64,000 bases of DNA from Streptomyces sp. SM11. Its GTDB lineage: Bacteria; Actinomycetota; Actinomycetes; Streptomycetales; Streptomycetaceae. Position numbers and translations under genes: made by a program. Shown here one piece after another: positions 8,880 through 18,779 of the stretch. The stretch covers positions 39,578-103,577 of the forward strand of contig NZ_NEUE01000244.1 in assembly GCF_002910905.1 (NCBI RefSeq). Reading direction: 5' to 3'. Each line of letters begins with the position of its first letter. Positions within the stretch are counted from its first letter, which is position 1. Below the pieces are notes generated by a model. The model searched no databases. It was given only the letters and a program-made list of their open reading frames with translations, and was not told where the DNA came from.

Positions 8880-9524
8880 TCGTGATCACGTTCGCGTGAT
8901 GGATGTGAACTCCCTTGTAGCGGAGGTGTTGTCGGGGTTGTCGGCGTTGGTCGTGGAGGACGTAATGGACGGCGGACGTGGTGATTGTCACGGCTCGCAC
9001 CCGGCAAGACGCGGTGCCGTGTCCGGTGCGCGGGACGCCGACGGCGAAGGTGCACGGGTGCCAACGGCCGGATGGTGACGGACGTGCCGGTCGATAGCCG
9101 CCCGGTCGTCGTCCGGGTCCGGCGGCTGGTCTGTCCGGTGCTGGGCTGCCGACGGCAGACCTTCCGCGAGCGGATTGCCGGGTTGCTGGAGCGCCATCAG
9201 CGCCGCACAGTGCGGCTGGCGGGCCAGATATCGCAGGTGGCACGGGAGTTATGCGGCCGGGCGGCGGCACGCCTGGCCGGCCTGCTGGCCGTGCCCGTTT
9301 CCCGCAGCACCGCGCTGCGCCATCTGCGGCGCCTGCCGGTGCCGCAGCAGGCGGTCCCGCAAGTGATCGGCGTGGACGACTTCGCCCTGCGCCGCCGACA
9401 CCGATACGCCACGATCATCACGGATGCCGAGACCGGCCGACGCGTCGCGGTCCTGCCCGACCGCGAGGCGGCCACCCCCGAGTCCTGGCTGCGGGAGCAC
9501 GGCAGCGGTGTCGCGGTTTCATGG
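8880..9524 (+). mobile_element. ISL3-family transposase remnant
   Basis: The plus strand carries the N-terminal half of an ISL3 transposase: VTARTRQDAVPCPV (zinc-finger part), VVVRVRRLVCPVLGCRRQTF, QVIGVDDFALRRRHRYATII and PDREAATPESWLREH. The start region is split over several frames. The homology stops abruptly at about 9524, where an IS5-like sequence begins on the opposite strand. It is a nested, dead element. Confidence 0.75.
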
Positions 9525-9852
9525 CCGTTCCAGCGTGGGCGCGAGGGCGGCCAGCAGGTCGACAGCCTCGTGTATGCAGCGGTAGACCGTGGTGATCCCG
9601 ATGCGGAAGCCCGCGGCAAGGCGGGCTCAGGTGTCGCCGCGGCGCAGGCGGGCCAGGAAGGGCAGAGCCTGCCGGCCGCCGGTCAGGCGACGCCGGCGCG
9701 AACCGATCCGAGGGGGGCGGTATCCTGCGGAAGACCGAAGGGGTGCCGCAGAGTGCGGCTGGGCAGATCGATGAGGGCGGACAACCACGCGAAAGCTGCT
9801 GGTAGACACGGGTGACCTTGATCGAGAACCCGACTACCAGGAGCTTCCTTCA
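9525..9852 (-). mobile_element. IS5-family-like transposase remnant
   Basis: The minus strand reads IGSRRRRLTGGRQALPFLAR, then LRRGDT, a TGA stop, and ARLAAGFRIGITTVYRCIHE with AVDLLAALAPTLER. This is the helix-turn-helix N-terminal region of IS5-type DDE transposases. The in-frame TGA and the missing catalytic domain make it a relic. It abuts the ISL3 remnant end to end, which suggests insertion followed by deletion. Confidence 0.6.
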
Positions 9853-9872
9853 TGCCCTCCGGGGCTGCTGGC

Positions 9873-10625
9873 TCAACGACCCGTCGGGTTGGACGAGATT
9901 CCGTGGGCAGCTCCGGAACCGGTCTGGGCGCCGATACGGTCCGCTTCCAGGCCGGTGAGCAGCACCTCGATGGTGTGGCGGAACATTGCCTCGCGTGGCG
10001 TGTCGGACTCCTCCGACCAGCCGTGCAGCCAGGTCAGCAGGGTCGCCCAACCCGCGCCGGCCTCAGGCGGCGGGTCCATCGCCAACAGGGCCGCGGCACG
10101 GTCGCCGTAGCCGTGGAGCCTGCGGTCGTCGTCCAGCGCGACCAGTAGGACGGCGGTGTTGAGCAGGACGCCGTAGGCGACCGGGGCCTGCTCACCGAAG
10201 CCCGCGTCGGTGAGCAGGCCGATGCCCCTGTCCATGATCGGCAGCGCGGCGGGCACCGTCGCCCCGTCGCGGGCCAGGCGTCGGGCGACACCTGGGTAGC
10301 GCGCCAGGAGGGCGCGGCTCGGGAAGAGCAGGTCCCGGAACCAGTCCTGCCAGCTGCGGTCGGCGGGCGGGATGGGCATCGTGGCCACCACGCGCTGGAC
10401 GACGGCGTCCACGACGGCCTCCCGGTCGCCGACGTGGTAGGCGATGGTATTCGGCCAAGTGCCGAGTTCCTGGGCGAGCTGACGGATGGTCCAGCCGTCG
10501 AGACCGTGCTCCCGGGTGAGTTCCAGTGCGCCGTCGACGACCCGCTCAGCGGTGAGTCGGGGCCCCCGTCGCCCCTGGGGGCCGGTTCCTGCGGAGGTCG
10601 TCGGATCACCGGGTTTCGCTGCCAT
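9873..10625 (-). CDS. TetR-family regulator (cassette 2)
   Basis: A 250-residue TetR-type regulator. The N-terminal helix-turn-helix is TIRQLAQELGTWPNTIAYHV, followed by a helical ligand domain. It starts at ATG 10625, 13 bases after the stop of the ABC gene and in the same direction, so it probably ends the cassette 2 operon. It is a paralogue of the TetR at 3096-3788: ERVVDGALELTRE aligns with ERVIDGAVQLTRE, and both have W(Q)DWFR-type motifs. It is likely to control its own operon. The C-terminal tail is less conserved and runs close to the IS remnant. Confidence 0.88.
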   Translation of the reverse strand: MAAKPGDPTTSAGTGPQGRRGPRLTAERVVDGALELTREHGLDGWTIRQLAQELGTWPNTIAYHVGDREAVVDAVVQRVVATMPIPPADRSWQDWFRDLLFPSRALLARYPGVARRLARDGATVPAALPIMDRGIGLLTDAGFGEQAPVAYGVLLNTAVLLVALDDDRRLHGYGDRAAALLAMDPPPEAGAGWATLLTWLHGWSEESDTPREAMFRHTIEVLLTGLEADRIGAQTGSGAAHGISSNPTGR

Positions 10626-10638
10626 GGGCGTTACCGTC

Positions 10639-12399
10639 TCACACCGTGCCGTGCAGGTCCGGGGCGGGCTGGAGGCGCCACCCATGGGCGCGCAGACGTT
10701 GCCGCCAGAAGGCCGCGTACCGTCCGTCGGCAGCGAGCAGCTCCTTATGGGTGCCGCGTTCGTTGATCCGGCCCTCGTGCAGGACGAGGATCTGCTCGGC
10801 CCGGATGACGGTGTCGAGCCGGTGCGCCACGACGAAGACCGTGCGCGAGGCCGTGAGGGCGGCGAGCGCGGCGGTGATGGCTGCCTCGTTCTCCGGGTCG
10901 ACGGCCGCGGTGGCCTCGTCGAGCAGCACGATCGGCGCCTCCTTGAGCAGGGCGCGGGCGATGGACACGCGCTGGCGTTCCCCACCGGACAGGGCGGTGC
11001 CGCCCTCGCCGACCTGAGTGTCCCAGCCGTCGGGCAGCCGTGCGAGGATCTCGTCGACGCGAGCCGACCGGGCGACCTCGCCGAGTTCGGCGTCGGTGGC
11101 GTCGGGGCGCGCGAGGCGGATGTTGTCGGCGATGCTGCCCTCGAAGAGGTAGACGTCCTGGAAGACGGGCGTGATGAGGCCGGCTCGCTGCTCGGCGGTC
11201 AGCCGACGCAGGTCGACGCCGCCGATCCGGATGGCGCCGCCGTCGGGACCGGGGTCGAGGAAGCGGGCGAGCAGCCGCAGCAGTGTGGTCTTCCCCGCGC
11301 CGGACGGGCCGACGATCGCGGTGGTGGTGCCGGGCTCGGCGGTGAAGGTGATGTCGCGCAGTACGGGGGGGAGGTCCGGGGCGTGCGCGAAGGTGAGCCC
11401 TTCGGCCTCGACGCGATGTCCGTCCAGGGTGGAGGGGGTGGTGGGTTCGGGGAGCGGAGGTGTGGCGAGGACCTCGTTGATCCGGTCCAGGCTGGCCCGC
11501 GCCACGCGCAGCTGGGCGCCGTACTCAGCGGTGGCGGTCAGCGGTTCGGCGAACCTGGCCAGCAGGGCCAGCAGGGCGACCAGCTCCGGGGTCCGGCCGG
11601 GGTCGTGCAGTGCGAGCGCGGCACCGACGACGATCAGTGCGGTGAACACCAGCTGCACCGTGAGGGCGTTGGCGCCGAGCGCGGGCAGGGTACGGCTCAG
11701 CTGGCGCCTGCCCGCCGCGTGCTGGGCCGTCAGGGCGTCGGCGAGCTGAGTGTGGGCGTCCCCGGTGCGCCCCGCGGCCCGCAGTACCGGCTGCAGGCGG
11801 GCGTACTCGACGACCCGGTCGGCAGCGTCCGCGGCGCTGTGGTGCAGTTCCTCGTCGACCTCGGCGGCTCGGCGAGCGGCCCAGGCGAACACCGCGAACA
11901 CGACCGGCACGGCCGCGATCGCACACAGCCCGAGCCGCCAGTCGATGATCAGCATTCCGGCGACGACGGTGAGCGGGGTGACCGCAGCGGAGACCAACGG
12001 CTGGAACATGTGCGCGGGCAGGCCCATGATGTCGACCACGCCCTTGCTGGTCAGCTGGCCGACGCGGCCGACCCGGTCCCCGCCGAACCAGCCGATCGGA
12101 AGCTTGGCGAGGTGATCGCCGAGCCGGTGGTGAAGCGTGCGCGAGATCAGGTGCCCGAGCCGGAACCCGAGCTGTTGCCCAACGTACGACACGGGCCAGC
12201 TGACCAGCACGGTCGCGGCGAGGACGAGGAACCAGCGGGCGGCCGCGGTCACGTCCCCGCGCAGTAGCTCGTTCAGGACCGGCACCAGCAGGACGTACGC
12301 GATGCCCTGCAGAACGCTGTGGAGAACGAGCGCGGCGAGGTAGCGCAGGTAGGCGGGGCGGTTGTCGGAGCCGAGGAGGGCTCCCAGGCTGCGGATCAC
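10639..12399 (-). CDS. ABC transporter, membrane+ATPase half, B-type (cassette 2)
   Basis: A 586-residue exporter-fold ABC half-transporter, with the membrane domain at about residues 20-310 and the ATPase at about 345-570. The motifs are GPSGAGKTT (Walker A), LSGGERQR (signature), VLLDEATAAVD (Walker B) and VAHRLD. The GTG start at 12399 overlaps the stop of the A-type partner. B-type features match the subunits at 7059 and 47492, for example a run such as RVGQLTSKGVVDIMGLPAH. Probable siderophore transport, inferred from the iron box upstream of the operon and the paralogous sets. Confidence 0.9.
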   Translation of the reverse strand: MIRSLGALLGSDNRPAYLRYLAALVLHSVLQGIAYVLLVPVLNELLRGDVTAAARWFLVLAATVLVSWPVSYVGQQLGFRLGHLISRTLHHRLGDHLAKLPIGWFGGDRVGRVGQLTSKGVVDIMGLPAHMFQPLVSAAVTPLTVVAGMLIIDWRLGLCAIAAVPVVFAVFAWAARRAAEVDEELHHSAADAADRVVEYARLQPVLRAAGRTGDAHTQLADALTAQHAAGRRQLSRTLPALGANALTVQLVFTALIVVGAALALHDPGRTPELVALLALLARFAEPLTATAEYGAQLRVARASLDRINEVLATPPLPEPTTPSTLDGHRVEAEGLTFAHAPDLPPVLRDITFTAEPGTTTAIVGPSGAGKTTLLRLLARFLDPGPDGGAIRIGGVDLRRLTAEQRAGLITPVFQDVYLFEGSIADNIRLARPDATDAELGEVARSARVDEILARLPDGWDTQVGEGGTALSGGERQRVSIARALLKEAPIVLLDEATAAVDPENEAAITAALAALTASRTVFVVAHRLDTVIRAEQILVLHEGRINERGTHKELLAADGRYAAFWRQRLRAHGWRLQPAPDLHGTV

Positions 12400-14267
12400 G
12401 GCGTCTCTTCCTTGGGCTGGGCGTGGGCGTCGGAGTGGGCGGTGGCCTCGGTACGGGAGTCCGGCGCGGCGGGCACGGTCTGGGCGTGCCACAGCTGTGC
12501 GTACCGCCCGTCGGCGGCCAGGAGTTCCTCGTGCGTACCGCGCTCGACGATCCGCCCCGCATCGAGCACGAGGATCTGGTCGGCCGAGGTGACGGTGGAC
12601 AGACGGTGGGCGATCACCAGCACCGTTCGGCCCGCGGCGAGCCGGGACAGGGCGTCCTGGATGGCCGCCTCCGATTCCGGGTCTGCCCATGAGGTCGCCT
12701 CGTCGAGCACCAGCACGGAGGTGTCGGCCAGCAGCGCGCGGGCGATGGTGACCCGCTGCGCCTCGCCGCCGGACAGGTGGGCGTCTTCGCCGTAGACCGT
12801 GTCGTAGCCGCGCGGGAGAGCACGGATCACATCGTGGATCCGTGCCGCCCGGGCCGCCTCGACGACCTCGTCCCGGCTGGCGCCGGGGCGGGCGAGGGCG
12901 ATGTTGTCGTGCAGGCTCAGGCGTGGCAGGCCGACGTCCTGGAGGACGAACCCGACATGCCGGTAGAGTGTTTCGGCGGGAATCCGGCGCAGATCGGTGC
13001 CGCCGAGCAGGACCGACCCGCTGTCGGGGTCCGTGAACCGGGGCAGCAGCCCGGCCAGCGTGGACTTGCCCGCGCCGGACGGGCCGACGAGCGCCGTCAC
13101 CGTACCGGGTTCGAGTACGGCGTCCAGGCCGTTCAGAACGGGCACGCGTCCCTCGTAGGCGAAGGACACCGCGCGGAGCTCGACCCGGTGTCCGGCCGGC
13201 TGCCCCGGTGCGGTGGTCTCGGGGAGGGTGGGCGTGTCCAGCAGGGCGGTGATGTTCGACGCCGCGCCCCGGGCCAGTTGCAGGGCGGTCACCGAGTGTT
13301 CCAGGTTGAGCAGCGGGCCCGCCAGGCCGATGCCGAGCACGAGGAAGGGCAGCAGGTCGACGGGCTCGGACCAGCCCGCGCCGACGAAGCCGAGTCCGGC
13401 GCCCAGGATCACCAGCAGCATGGTCGGCCCCGACACGGCGGCCATGGCGATGGCGAACGGCCGCAGCATGGGCTGGGTCCAGGCGTGGAAGGCGTCGGCG
13501 AAGGCGTCGGTCTCACGAAGGAACCGTTCGTGCGCCCGCCGCGCGTGCCCGAATGCCTTGACCACCGCGATCCCGCGCACGAATTCGACGGCTGCGGCGT
13601 TGATGCGCCCGAGTGCGGTGACGTAGCCGCCCATCTGCTCCGCGTAGCCACGGCTGATGCGCGCGTAGGCGACGGCGAAGAACAGCAGCGGGGTCAGGCT
13701 GATCAGAGCGAGCCTCCAGTCCGCCCAGAAAAGGTACGCCAGTACGGCGAGGGGGGTGACGAGGGCACCGACGAAGTCGTTGGCCGCGTGCGCCACCAGG
13801 GTGTGCAGCGCGGACACCTCGTCCTGGACGGTGGTCTTGATCCGGCCGCTGGATCGCTGGCCGAACCAGCCGAGCGGCACCCGGTCCAGCCGGCGTATCA
13901 CCCGGACCCTGACGTCATGGCTCAGGTCGGTGTCGGCGTAGTGGCTGACCCCGCCCGCCGCGCCGACCAGTGCGAAGCGGAGCAGGAAGGCGACGGCCGC
14001 GACGATCACGACCGTCCACACCCGGTCCCGGTCCACGGGCGGGCTGAGTAGCGTCACCGCCAGCTCGCCGATGCAGATGTACGGGACCACGGCGGCCAGC
14101 GAACCGAACGCCTGGCAGACCGCGCCCACCGCGATCCGGCCCCGCACCGGTGCGATGAGCCGACGCAGCGCCTCGGCTTTGGTGGCGGAGGCGCGTCCGG
14201 CGGCGGGTGCCGGTCCGGCGGTGGTCGGCGGGGGCTCGGTGGGTGGTGCGGTGGATGTGGCGGCCAC
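12396..14267 (-). CDS. ABC transporter, membrane+ATPase half, A-type (cassette 2)
   Basis: A 623-residue half-transporter and first gene of the cassette 2 operon (ABC-ABC-TetR). The start is GTG 14267, five bases after GAGGAG. It has an Ala/Pro-rich N-terminal tail of about 35 residues, then membrane helices, then the ATPase: GPSGAGKST, LSGGEAQR, LVLDEATSWAD and IAHRLS. The loop motif SGRIKTTVQDEVSALHTLV aligns with SGALKKVIFDDVRALHGFV at 5206 and SGLVKKAVQDDVGSLHHLV at 45684, marking it as the A-type partner. An iron box lies about 275 bases upstream. Probable ferric-siderophore importer subunit; export is not excluded. Confidence 0.9.
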   Translation of the reverse strand: MAATSTAPPTEPPPTTAGPAPAAGRASATKAEALRRLIAPVRGRIAVGAVCQAFGSLAAVVPYICIGELAVTLLSPPVDRDRVWTVVIVAAVAFLLRFALVGAAGGVSHYADTDLSHDVRVRVIRRLDRVPLGWFGQRSSGRIKTTVQDEVSALHTLVAHAANDFVGALVTPLAVLAYLFWADWRLALISLTPLLFFAVAYARISRGYAEQMGGYVTALGRINAAAVEFVRGIAVVKAFGHARRAHERFLRETDAFADAFHAWTQPMLRPFAIAMAAVSGPTMLLVILGAGLGFVGAGWSEPVDLLPFLVLGIGLAGPLLNLEHSVTALQLARGAASNITALLDTPTLPETTAPGQPAGHRVELRAVSFAYEGRVPVLNGLDAVLEPGTVTALVGPSGAGKSTLAGLLPRFTDPDSGSVLLGGTDLRRIPAETLYRHVGFVLQDVGLPRLSLHDNIALARPGASRDEVVEAARAARIHDVIRALPRGYDTVYGEDAHLSGGEAQRVTIARALLADTSVLVLDEATSWADPESEAAIQDALSRLAAGRTVLVIAHRLSTVTSADQILVLDAGRIVERGTHEELLAADGRYAQLWHAQTVPAAPDSRTEATAHSDAHAQPKEETP

Positions 14268-15277
14268 AGTGTCTCCTCGCGTGCAACATGCTCGTCGTAG
14301 TCGTCCGGCCCGTCAGGATCGTCGGGCTTCTCTGCTGGTCGGGCTGGTCCTGCTTCCACGGCCCCGGATCCATCGCCGCTTCGTGGTCGCCCGCGGGTCG
14401 ACGTACGACAGGGTCGGCGCCCCCGTCCGGCCCTGTCGTACGGCTGTGCGACGACGTGGTCACACGGCCCCATAAGCCGATCCCGGCGCTCCCCCGGGCG
14501 CGTCGAACGGCGGAACCGCCCAAGCGGTTACCCGTGGAACGCAAGTAAGGCTAACCTAATTGGACGCCGTCCAATAACTTCAGCCTGGATCGGTGGCATC
14601 CATGTCGACAATCTGCCGAACCAGAGAGAGGGGGGCCTGCGGGGCGGTGAGCAGTGGGCGGCCACAGCACCCCGGTCCGGCACAGGCCGTCGCATGCCTC
14701 GACCCAGGCGGCGGTCCGCCCGGCCTCGACGTCGGCGTGACCCGCGAAGGAGCTTCACGCAGTCGTCTCGGTCTCGGTGTCGAGCGGGTCTCCACCAGGG
14801 GGCGCGTCGCACGGTCCGGTCCCAGGTACGCAGGAGGCCGGAAGGTGAAAGGCCAGGACGAAGGCCCGTTTCATCGGGAGCGCGAACATCGTCGAGTCAG
14901 CCCAGAGGGCGGCACATCACCTCGGACAGTGAAGCTCTTGGTGAAGGCCGGCCCCGTCTGCTGCGGAAGCCGGGAAGTCGCTGCCGCCGAAGTCCGCCGA
15001 ACTCGCCGCCGACCCTGTGCCGTGCGGGCGAGCCCTCCAGAGGTGGAGGCGTCGCCACCTGCCTGCACACCGGACTGCGCTCCGCCGACCTGAAGTGCAC
15101 TCTGTGTGCGGTTCGGGCTCCCGGTCACCCCGAGGCGGCCGGCGTCGGCGGACCCGGCCTTGAGTCAAGGCCCCGTCCGCACGGGGCGACACCGTGTCCG
15201 CCCTGCGTGATGACGCCCCATGCACAGACGACCGCACGCAGGGGTGGCTTTCAGGACGCCACACCCGGCATCCAGAA
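14268..15277. other. 1-kb intergenic region between divergent transport operons
   Basis: Apart from the iron box at 14541-14559, no supportable gene, tRNA or insertion sequence was found. Open frames on both strands have no family resemblance. The region separates the leftward ABC operon from the rightward FecCD operon. Confidence 0.5.
14541..14559. promoter_or_regulatory. Iron box upstream of cassette 2
   Basis: GCAAGTAAGGCTAACCTAA matches about 16 of 19 positions of the iron-box consensus TWAGGTWAGSCTWACCTWA, with a perfect right half. It lies about 275 bases upstream of the minus-strand ABC operon, implying a long leader or an unseen small gene. Confidence 0.75.
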
Positions 15278-15296
15278 TGAGGGTAGGCTAACCTAA
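15278..15296. promoter_or_regulatory. Iron box upstream of FecCD operon
   Basis: TGAGGGTAGGCTAACCTAA matches 17 of 19 consensus positions. It lies 28 bases before the GTG start of the first permease, so a bound iron-loaded IdeR/DmdR1 repressor would cover the promoter or the start of the transcript. Confidence 0.85.
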
Positions 15297-15324
15297 GTCG
15301 ATCATCCATGCAGTGGAGGAGTCT

Positions 15325-16392
15325 GTGATCGAAGCGCGAGCCGTACCCCGGGTCCCACCGGAGATCCGACCGGCACGGCAGCGGCTCACAGGAGTCGGCG
15401 GCCGGCGCCGCTGGGTGGGACTGCTGGTTCTGCTGGGGGTGGCGGCGCTCACCGTGCTGCTCTCCGTGGCCCTGGGGACCAAGCCGCTCTCACCGGGCCA
15501 GGTATGGCATGGTCTCTGGAGTCCTGAGGGCCTGGAGGCGGACGTCATCGTCCGAGACCTGCGCCTGCCGCGCACCTGGCTCGGACTGGTGGCCGGTGCT
15601 GCGCTGGGGGTGGCCGGGGCCTTGATGCAGGGGCATACCCGCAACCCCATCGCCGATCCGGTGGTCCTGGGCATCAGTGCTGGTGCGGGAACGTGCGTGG
15701 TTGCTGCCGTCTTCCTGCTGGGAGTATCCGGCCTCTACGGCTATGTGTGGTTCGGATTCCTCGGTGCCGCCGCGGCCAGCCTTCTGGTCTACGGTGTGGG
15801 GCTGGTCGCCAGAGGTGGCGCCACTCCTGTCACGCTGGCGCTGGCGGGTGCCGCCGCGCACGCGCTCTTCACGGCGCTCACCGCTGGCATGGTGCTGATC
15901 GACCGGCAGGCTCTGGAAATCTACCGGTTCTGGACGGTGGGCACGGTCTCCGGCCGCCCGATGGAACTCGTCGTGCAGATGCTCCCCTTCATCCTGGTGG
16001 GCCTGGCACTGGCCGCTGCCAACGCCGGCGGGCTGAACGCCCTGTCGCTGGGGGAGGACACGGCTCGGTCGCTGGGGCTACGCGTGGGTCCCACCCGGGC
16101 GATCGGCATGGCGGCCATCACCGTGCTGACCGGCACCGCTGTCGCCGTCTGCGGGCCGATCGGCTTCGCCGGGCTGGTCGCCACACACATCGCGCGGTAC
16201 TTCACCGGGCCCGACTACCGCTGGATCCTCGCCTACGCCGGGCTCCTCGGCGCCTCACTGGTGGTCCTTGCCGACACCCTCGGCCGTCTGGTCGCCCGAC
16301 CCGGAGAGCTTCAGGTCGGCATCATGCTCGCGCTGATCGGCGCCCCGGTCTTCATCTATCTGGTGAGCCGCCGAAAGCCGGTGGGACCATGA
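15325..16392 (+). CDS. FecCD-type siderophore ABC permease 1
   Basis: A 355-residue inner-membrane permease of the FecCD/BtuC family, which forms the channel for ferric-siderophore import. The start is GTG 15325, four bases after GGAGGA. It has a hydrophobic N-terminal helix, then RLPRTWLGLVAGAALGVAGA and a QGHTRNPIADP motif, both hallmarks of the family. A GPIGFAGL motif lies near the C-terminus. The downstream permease overlaps by ATGA, so both are translated together as a heterodimer. It should work with the ATPase at 17555 and the binding lipoprotein at 43357. Confidence 0.93.
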   Translation: MIEARAVPRVPPEIRPARQRLTGVGGRRRWVGLLVLLGVAALTVLLSVALGTKPLSPGQVWHGLWSPEGLEADVIVRDLRLPRTWLGLVAGAALGVAGALMQGHTRNPIADPVVLGISAGAGTCVVAAVFLLGVSGLYGYVWFGFLGAAAASLLVYGVGLVARGGATPVTLALAGAAAHALFTALTAGMVLIDRQALEIYRFWTVGTVSGRPMELVVQMLPFILVGLALAAANAGGLNALSLGEDTARSLGLRVGPTRAIGMAAITVLTGTAVAVCGPIGFAGLVATHIARYFTGPDYRWILAYAGLLGASLVVLADTLGRLVARPGELQVGIMLALIGAPVFIYLVSRRKPVGP

Positions 16393-17558
16393 GCCTCCCC
16401 ACTCCGCCTGGACCGCCCACGCAGGGCTCCTCGGCGCCCCTGGGCGCCGCCGCGACCGCCGAGCTGGACGATGCCCGCTCCGGCCCCCGGTCGGCCGTTC
16501 CCGGACGTCGGCCACTGCGCGCGGGTCCGCTCTCCGCCGTCTGGCGCCCCCGGCAGATCCTGGTGCCGCTGCTGATCGCCGCGATGCTCTTCGGGGCCGT
16601 CGTGGTAAGCACCGCCCGCGGCAGCGGATCCCTCTCAGCCTGGGAGGTGGCCCTGCGCCTGCTGGGCGGCGGTAACCCGGATCACGACTTCGTCATCTTC
16701 GAACTCCGCCTGCCGCGCGCCCTGATCGGCGTCCTGGTGGGCGGCGCGCTCGGGCTGGCCGGAGCGATCATCCAAGGCCTCGCACGTAACCCGTTGGCCA
16801 GCCCGGACATCCTGGGCATCACCAGCGGAGCCGGAGCCGGCGCCGTCACGGTGATCGTCCTGGGCGGCTCCTACGGCAGCGTCAGCGGCCCACTGGCAGA
16901 CATCGGCATCCCCGCCGCCGCTGTCGGGGGAGCACTGATCGCAGCCATGGCCGTCTACCTGCTCGCGGTGCGACGGGGAATCTCCGGCTACCGGGTGCTG
17001 CTGGTCGGCGTCGGTGTGAACGCGGTTCTCGGCAGCGTGCTCTCCTGGCTGCTGGTCAAGGCCGACATCGCCGATGTCGGCCGCGCGCTGGTCTGGCTCA
17101 ACGGCAGCCTCGACCAGGGCGCCGACTGGTCCACCGTCCGGACCGCCTCCCTGGTACTTGCCGCGCTGGTGCCTGTCGCCCTCGCACTCTCCTTCTCCTT
17201 CGGGGCCCTCGCCTACGACGAGGACACCACGCGAGGCCTCGGCGTGCGCATGACCGGTTCCCGGGCGGCGCTGCTTCTCACCGCCGTGCTCCTCACCGCC
17301 ACCGCGACCGCGGCGGCCGGGCCGGTCGCCTTCGTCGCGCTGGCAGCACCGCAGCTGGCACTTCGGTTGGCCCGCACCGGCACACCGCCGCTGCTCGCCT
17401 CCGGCCTGTTGGGGGCGGCCGTCACGGTGTGGGCCGACGTGCTGGGCCGTACCACCTTCGGCGAACTGCAACTGCCGGTCGGCGTTCTGACGGCCGCGCT
17501 CGGCGCGCCCTACCTGCTCTATCTGCTCGTCCGAAGCGGAAAGGCCCGTATCTCATGA
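16389..17558 (+). CDS. FecCD-type siderophore ABC permease 2
   Basis: A 389-residue second permease of the FecCD family. It has a hydrophilic N-terminal tail of about 60 residues, then RLPRALIGVLVGGALGLAGA, QGLARNPLASPDILGIT and GPVAFVALAAPQLALRLA. These match the family's conserved blocks. It starts at ATG 16389, inside the end of the first permease gene, and its stop overlaps the ATPase start. Together the three genes make a standard ferric-siderophore importer core under the iron box at 15278. Confidence 0.93.
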   Translation: MSLPTPPGPPTQGSSAPLGAAATAELDDARSGPRSAVPGRRPLRAGPLSAVWRPRQILVPLLIAAMLFGAVVVSTARGSGSLSAWEVALRLLGGGNPDHDFVIFELRLPRALIGVLVGGALGLAGAIIQGLARNPLASPDILGITSGAGAGAVTVIVLGGSYGSVSGPLADIGIPAAAVGGALIAAMAVYLLAVRRGISGYRVLLVGVGVNAVLGSVLSWLLVKADIADVGRALVWLNGSLDQGADWSTVRTASLVLAALVPVALALSFSFGALAYDEDTTRGLGVRMTGSRAALLLTAVLLTATATAAAGPVAFVALAAPQLALRLARTGTPPLLASGLLGAAVTVWADVLGRTTFGELQLPVGVLTAALGAPYLLYLLVRSGKARIS

Positions 17559-18433
17559 CGGAGACCATCAAGATGGGCACGACGGCGGGGACTCCCGTGC
17601 CGCAGGAGCCGAAGGCGGCCGGAGCACATCGGGCTCCGGTGCGGCTGCGTGCCCGGGGCCTCACCCTGGGATATGCGGAGCACCTGGTGATCGAGGGACT
17701 CGACCTGGAGATTCCGGACGGTTCGTTCACCGCTGTCATCGGCCCCAACGGCTGCGGTAAGTCAACTCTGTTGCGGGCCCTCGGGCGGCTGATGAAGCCA
17801 CGAGCCGGCGAAGTGCTGCTGGATGGCAGCCCCCTGCACCGGATGCCGACCCGTCAGGTGGCCCACCTGATAGGGCTGCTGCCGCAGTCTCCCGTGGCAC
17901 CCGAGGGCATCAGCGTCGCAGACCTGGTCGCCCGGGGGCGGCATCCCCACCAGAGCTGGTACCGGCGCTGGTCCAGCGAGGACGAGGCGGTTGTGGCCCG
18001 GGCGATGCGGGCCACCGGTACCTACGAGCTGGCCGAGCGGAACCTGGACGAACTCTCGGGCGGACAGCGCCAGCGCGCCTGGATTGCCATGGCACTCGCC
18101 CAGGACACCGAGGTGCTGCTGCTGGACGAGCCCACCAACCACTTGGACCTGGCGCACCAAGTGGAGGTCCTGGACCTGGTGCGGGCGCTGCCCCGGGACC
18201 TCGGGCGTACCGTGGTGCTGGTGCTGCACGATCTGACGCTGGCGGCCAGATACGCGGACTGCCTGGTGGCGATGAAGGACGGGCGGATCGTCGCACAGGG
18301 CGCGCCGCGGGATGTGCTCGACGAGGAGTTGCTGCAGGAGGTGTTCGGGCTGCATGCCCGGGTCCGGCACGACGAGGAGACCGGTTGCCCGTTGGTGATC
18401 CCGCTCAGCCGCTCGACCGAGCAGGGCGGCTGA
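17555..18433 (+). CDS. FecE/FepC-type ABC ATPase for siderophore import
   Basis: A 292-residue ATPase of the iron-siderophore import family. Walker A is GPNGCGKST, followed by LLPQSPVAPEGISVADLVARG, a Q-loop region typical of FepC-type proteins. The signature is LSGGQRQRAWIAMALAQ, Walker B is LLLDEPTNHLD and the switch is LVLHDLTLAARYAD. It starts at ATG 17555 overlapping permease 2 and closes the three-gene operon. The N-terminal 25 residues are an unconserved tail. Confidence 0.94.
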   Translation: MTETIKMGTTAGTPVPQEPKAAGAHRAPVRLRARGLTLGYAEHLVIEGLDLEIPDGSFTAVIGPNGCGKSTLLRALGRLMKPRAGEVLLDGSPLHRMPTRQVAHLIGLLPQSPVAPEGISVADLVARGRHPHQSWYRRWSSEDEAVVARAMRATGTYELAERNLDELSGGQRQRAWIAMALAQDTEVLLLDEPTNHLDLAHQVEVLDLVRALPRDLGRTVVLVLHDLTLAARYADCLVAMKDGRIVAQGAPRDVLDEELLQEVFGLHARVRHDEETGCPLVIPLSRSTEQGG

Positions 18434-18779
18434 GCGCGGATGAGGAGGAGCCGGGCCTGAATCGCGCGGACGTGCATCGCGGACGAGTGGCCCGGACGAC
18501 GGTCGGAGTGCCGCCCATCGGACGGGCCGGTACAGCCGACGCCCGGCCCGACCGGCACCGGTCGCGAGGTCGCCGCGCTCGGTCCTCGCTGCCGGACGGG
18601 GGGCGTCGAGCCGCCCGCGCCGTATGCGGGTCTCCCCGGCACTGACGTGGAGGCAGGACGAACAGGTCTTCCGAACGGATGTGAGTGCGGGGTGGGTGCT
18701 GATCCGGCACGAGGGCCCACCTTCCGCTGACGGGATGAGGTGGGCCGGACCCGGACCTTCCGGCGTGGAGTGGGCCGTG
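18434..18779. other. 346-bp gap between convergent operons
   Basis: It lies between the rightward ATPase gene and the leftward acyltransferase gene. No gene or clear terminator was found. Confidence 0.4.
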
